This document shows, in pieces, positions 4,959-5,213 of a DNA stretch of 5,213 bases. Source of the DNA: Faecalibacterium sp. (GTDB lineage Bacteria; Bacillota; Clostridia; Oscillospirales; Ruminococcaceae); contig JAHHRK010000099.1 in assembly GCA_020025795.1 (NCBI GenBank), forward strand, positions 1 through 5,213, written 5' to 3'. Position numbers and translations under genes: made by a program. Numbering within the stretch: the first letter of the stretch is position 1; each line of letters begins with the position of its first letter. The notes beneath the pieces are model-generated. The model made no database searches and was not told the DNA's origin. It worked only from the letters and a program-made list of their open reading frames with translations.

Positions 4959-5213
4959 TTACTTTTCTACCACGCTGCCTGTACCTAAAATGCGCTCCAG
5001 CTCCTGCCGCAGCAGCGGGTGATCTTTAGCCCACAAGTGGCGCGGAACCGCCAGCTTTTGCCGGGTATCGGCAAGGAACAAAACAACCGGCGTATTGCCG
5101 TCGAAAATCTCCAAAAGGTTCAGCACCTTGTCCATCTCCGGGCAATGTCTGGTCGGCACACGAATGTACAGACGCTTTTCCGCCTGCTTGGTTTTCTGTG
5201 CCAAGCTGGGATT
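4959..5213 (-). CDS. dnaE: DNA polymerase III alpha subunit, C-terminal end only (starts outside the window)
   Basis: The open frame enters at the right edge and gives 84 residues before TAA. The sequence has the pattern of the extreme C-terminus of Bacillota DnaE: a charged linker (KTKQAEK), then RLYIRVP at about 14-20, a helix MDKVLNLLEIFDGNTPVVLFLADT and a final region with LLRQELERILG. In DnaE this follows the OB-fold and is thought to take part in contacts with other replisome proteins; the catalytic PHP and palm domains would lie outside the window. An internal TTG at 5204 is not a start, since the frame stays open to the edge (Asn-Pro-Ser before it). A hairpin terminator follows, so it is the last gene of its transcript. 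The assignment is by recognition of a short domain, so another protein with a similar tail remains possible. Confidence 0.72.
   Translation of the reverse strand, partial: NPSLAQKTKQAEKRLYIRVPTRHCPEMDKVLNLLEIFDGNTPVVLFLADTRQKLAVPRHLWAKDHPLLRQELERILGTGSVVEK

Noticed and set aside
1..5213. Search for mobile elements, CRISPR, tRNA, rRNA, phage or defence genes
   Set aside because: No terminal inverted repeats, transposase motifs, spaced direct repeats or tRNA cloverleaf patterns were seen; nearly all sequence is accounted for by housekeeping genes.

Overview
The window is a housekeeping segment of a low-to-medium GC Gram-positive genome, most likely a Clostridia member of the Oscillospiraceae/Ruminococcaceae type. 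This placement is an inference from three things: the Bacillota-specific neighbourhood yicC-remA-gmk-...-priA-def-fmt, the presence of remA (DUF370), and strong GGAGG-type ribosome binding sites. All recognised genes lie on the minus strand, so transcription runs from right to left.

From right to left, 5213-4959 holds the last 84 codons of a gene that looks like dnaE (DNA polymerase III alpha subunit). A 325-base AT-rich intergenic region (4958-4634) follows. It contains a hairpin terminator for dnaE and a sigma-A-like promoter with a 34-bp imperfect dyad around its -35 box. It also holds two very short, doubtful open frames. The operon then runs yicC (4633-3755), remA (3710-3426), gmk (3436-2873), priA (2835-574), def (548-21) and the first six codons of fmt (18-1). 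Gaps between genes are 44 bases, an 11-base overlap, then 36, 25 and 2 bases. There is no terminator between them, so a single polycistronic mRNA starting near 4712 is likely.

The genes link basic growth functions: an RNA endonuclease (YicC), a DNA-binding architectural regulator (RemA), GMP phosphorylation (Gmk), replication restart (PriA), and the formyl-methionine cycle. In that cycle Fmt adds the formyl group to initiator tRNA and Def removes it from new proteins. Compared with the Bacillus order, rpoZ and coaBC are missing between gmk and priA, which is a clean junction here.

I found no mobile element, CRISPR array, RNA gene, phage gene or defence system. Nothing here supports a wholly new biological system. 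The points worth a second look are sequence-level: a DEEQ rather than DEEH motif II and a changed aromatic-rich loop in PriA, an aspartate in the Gmk P-loop, the lost rpoZ-coaBC pair, and the dyad over the operon promoter.
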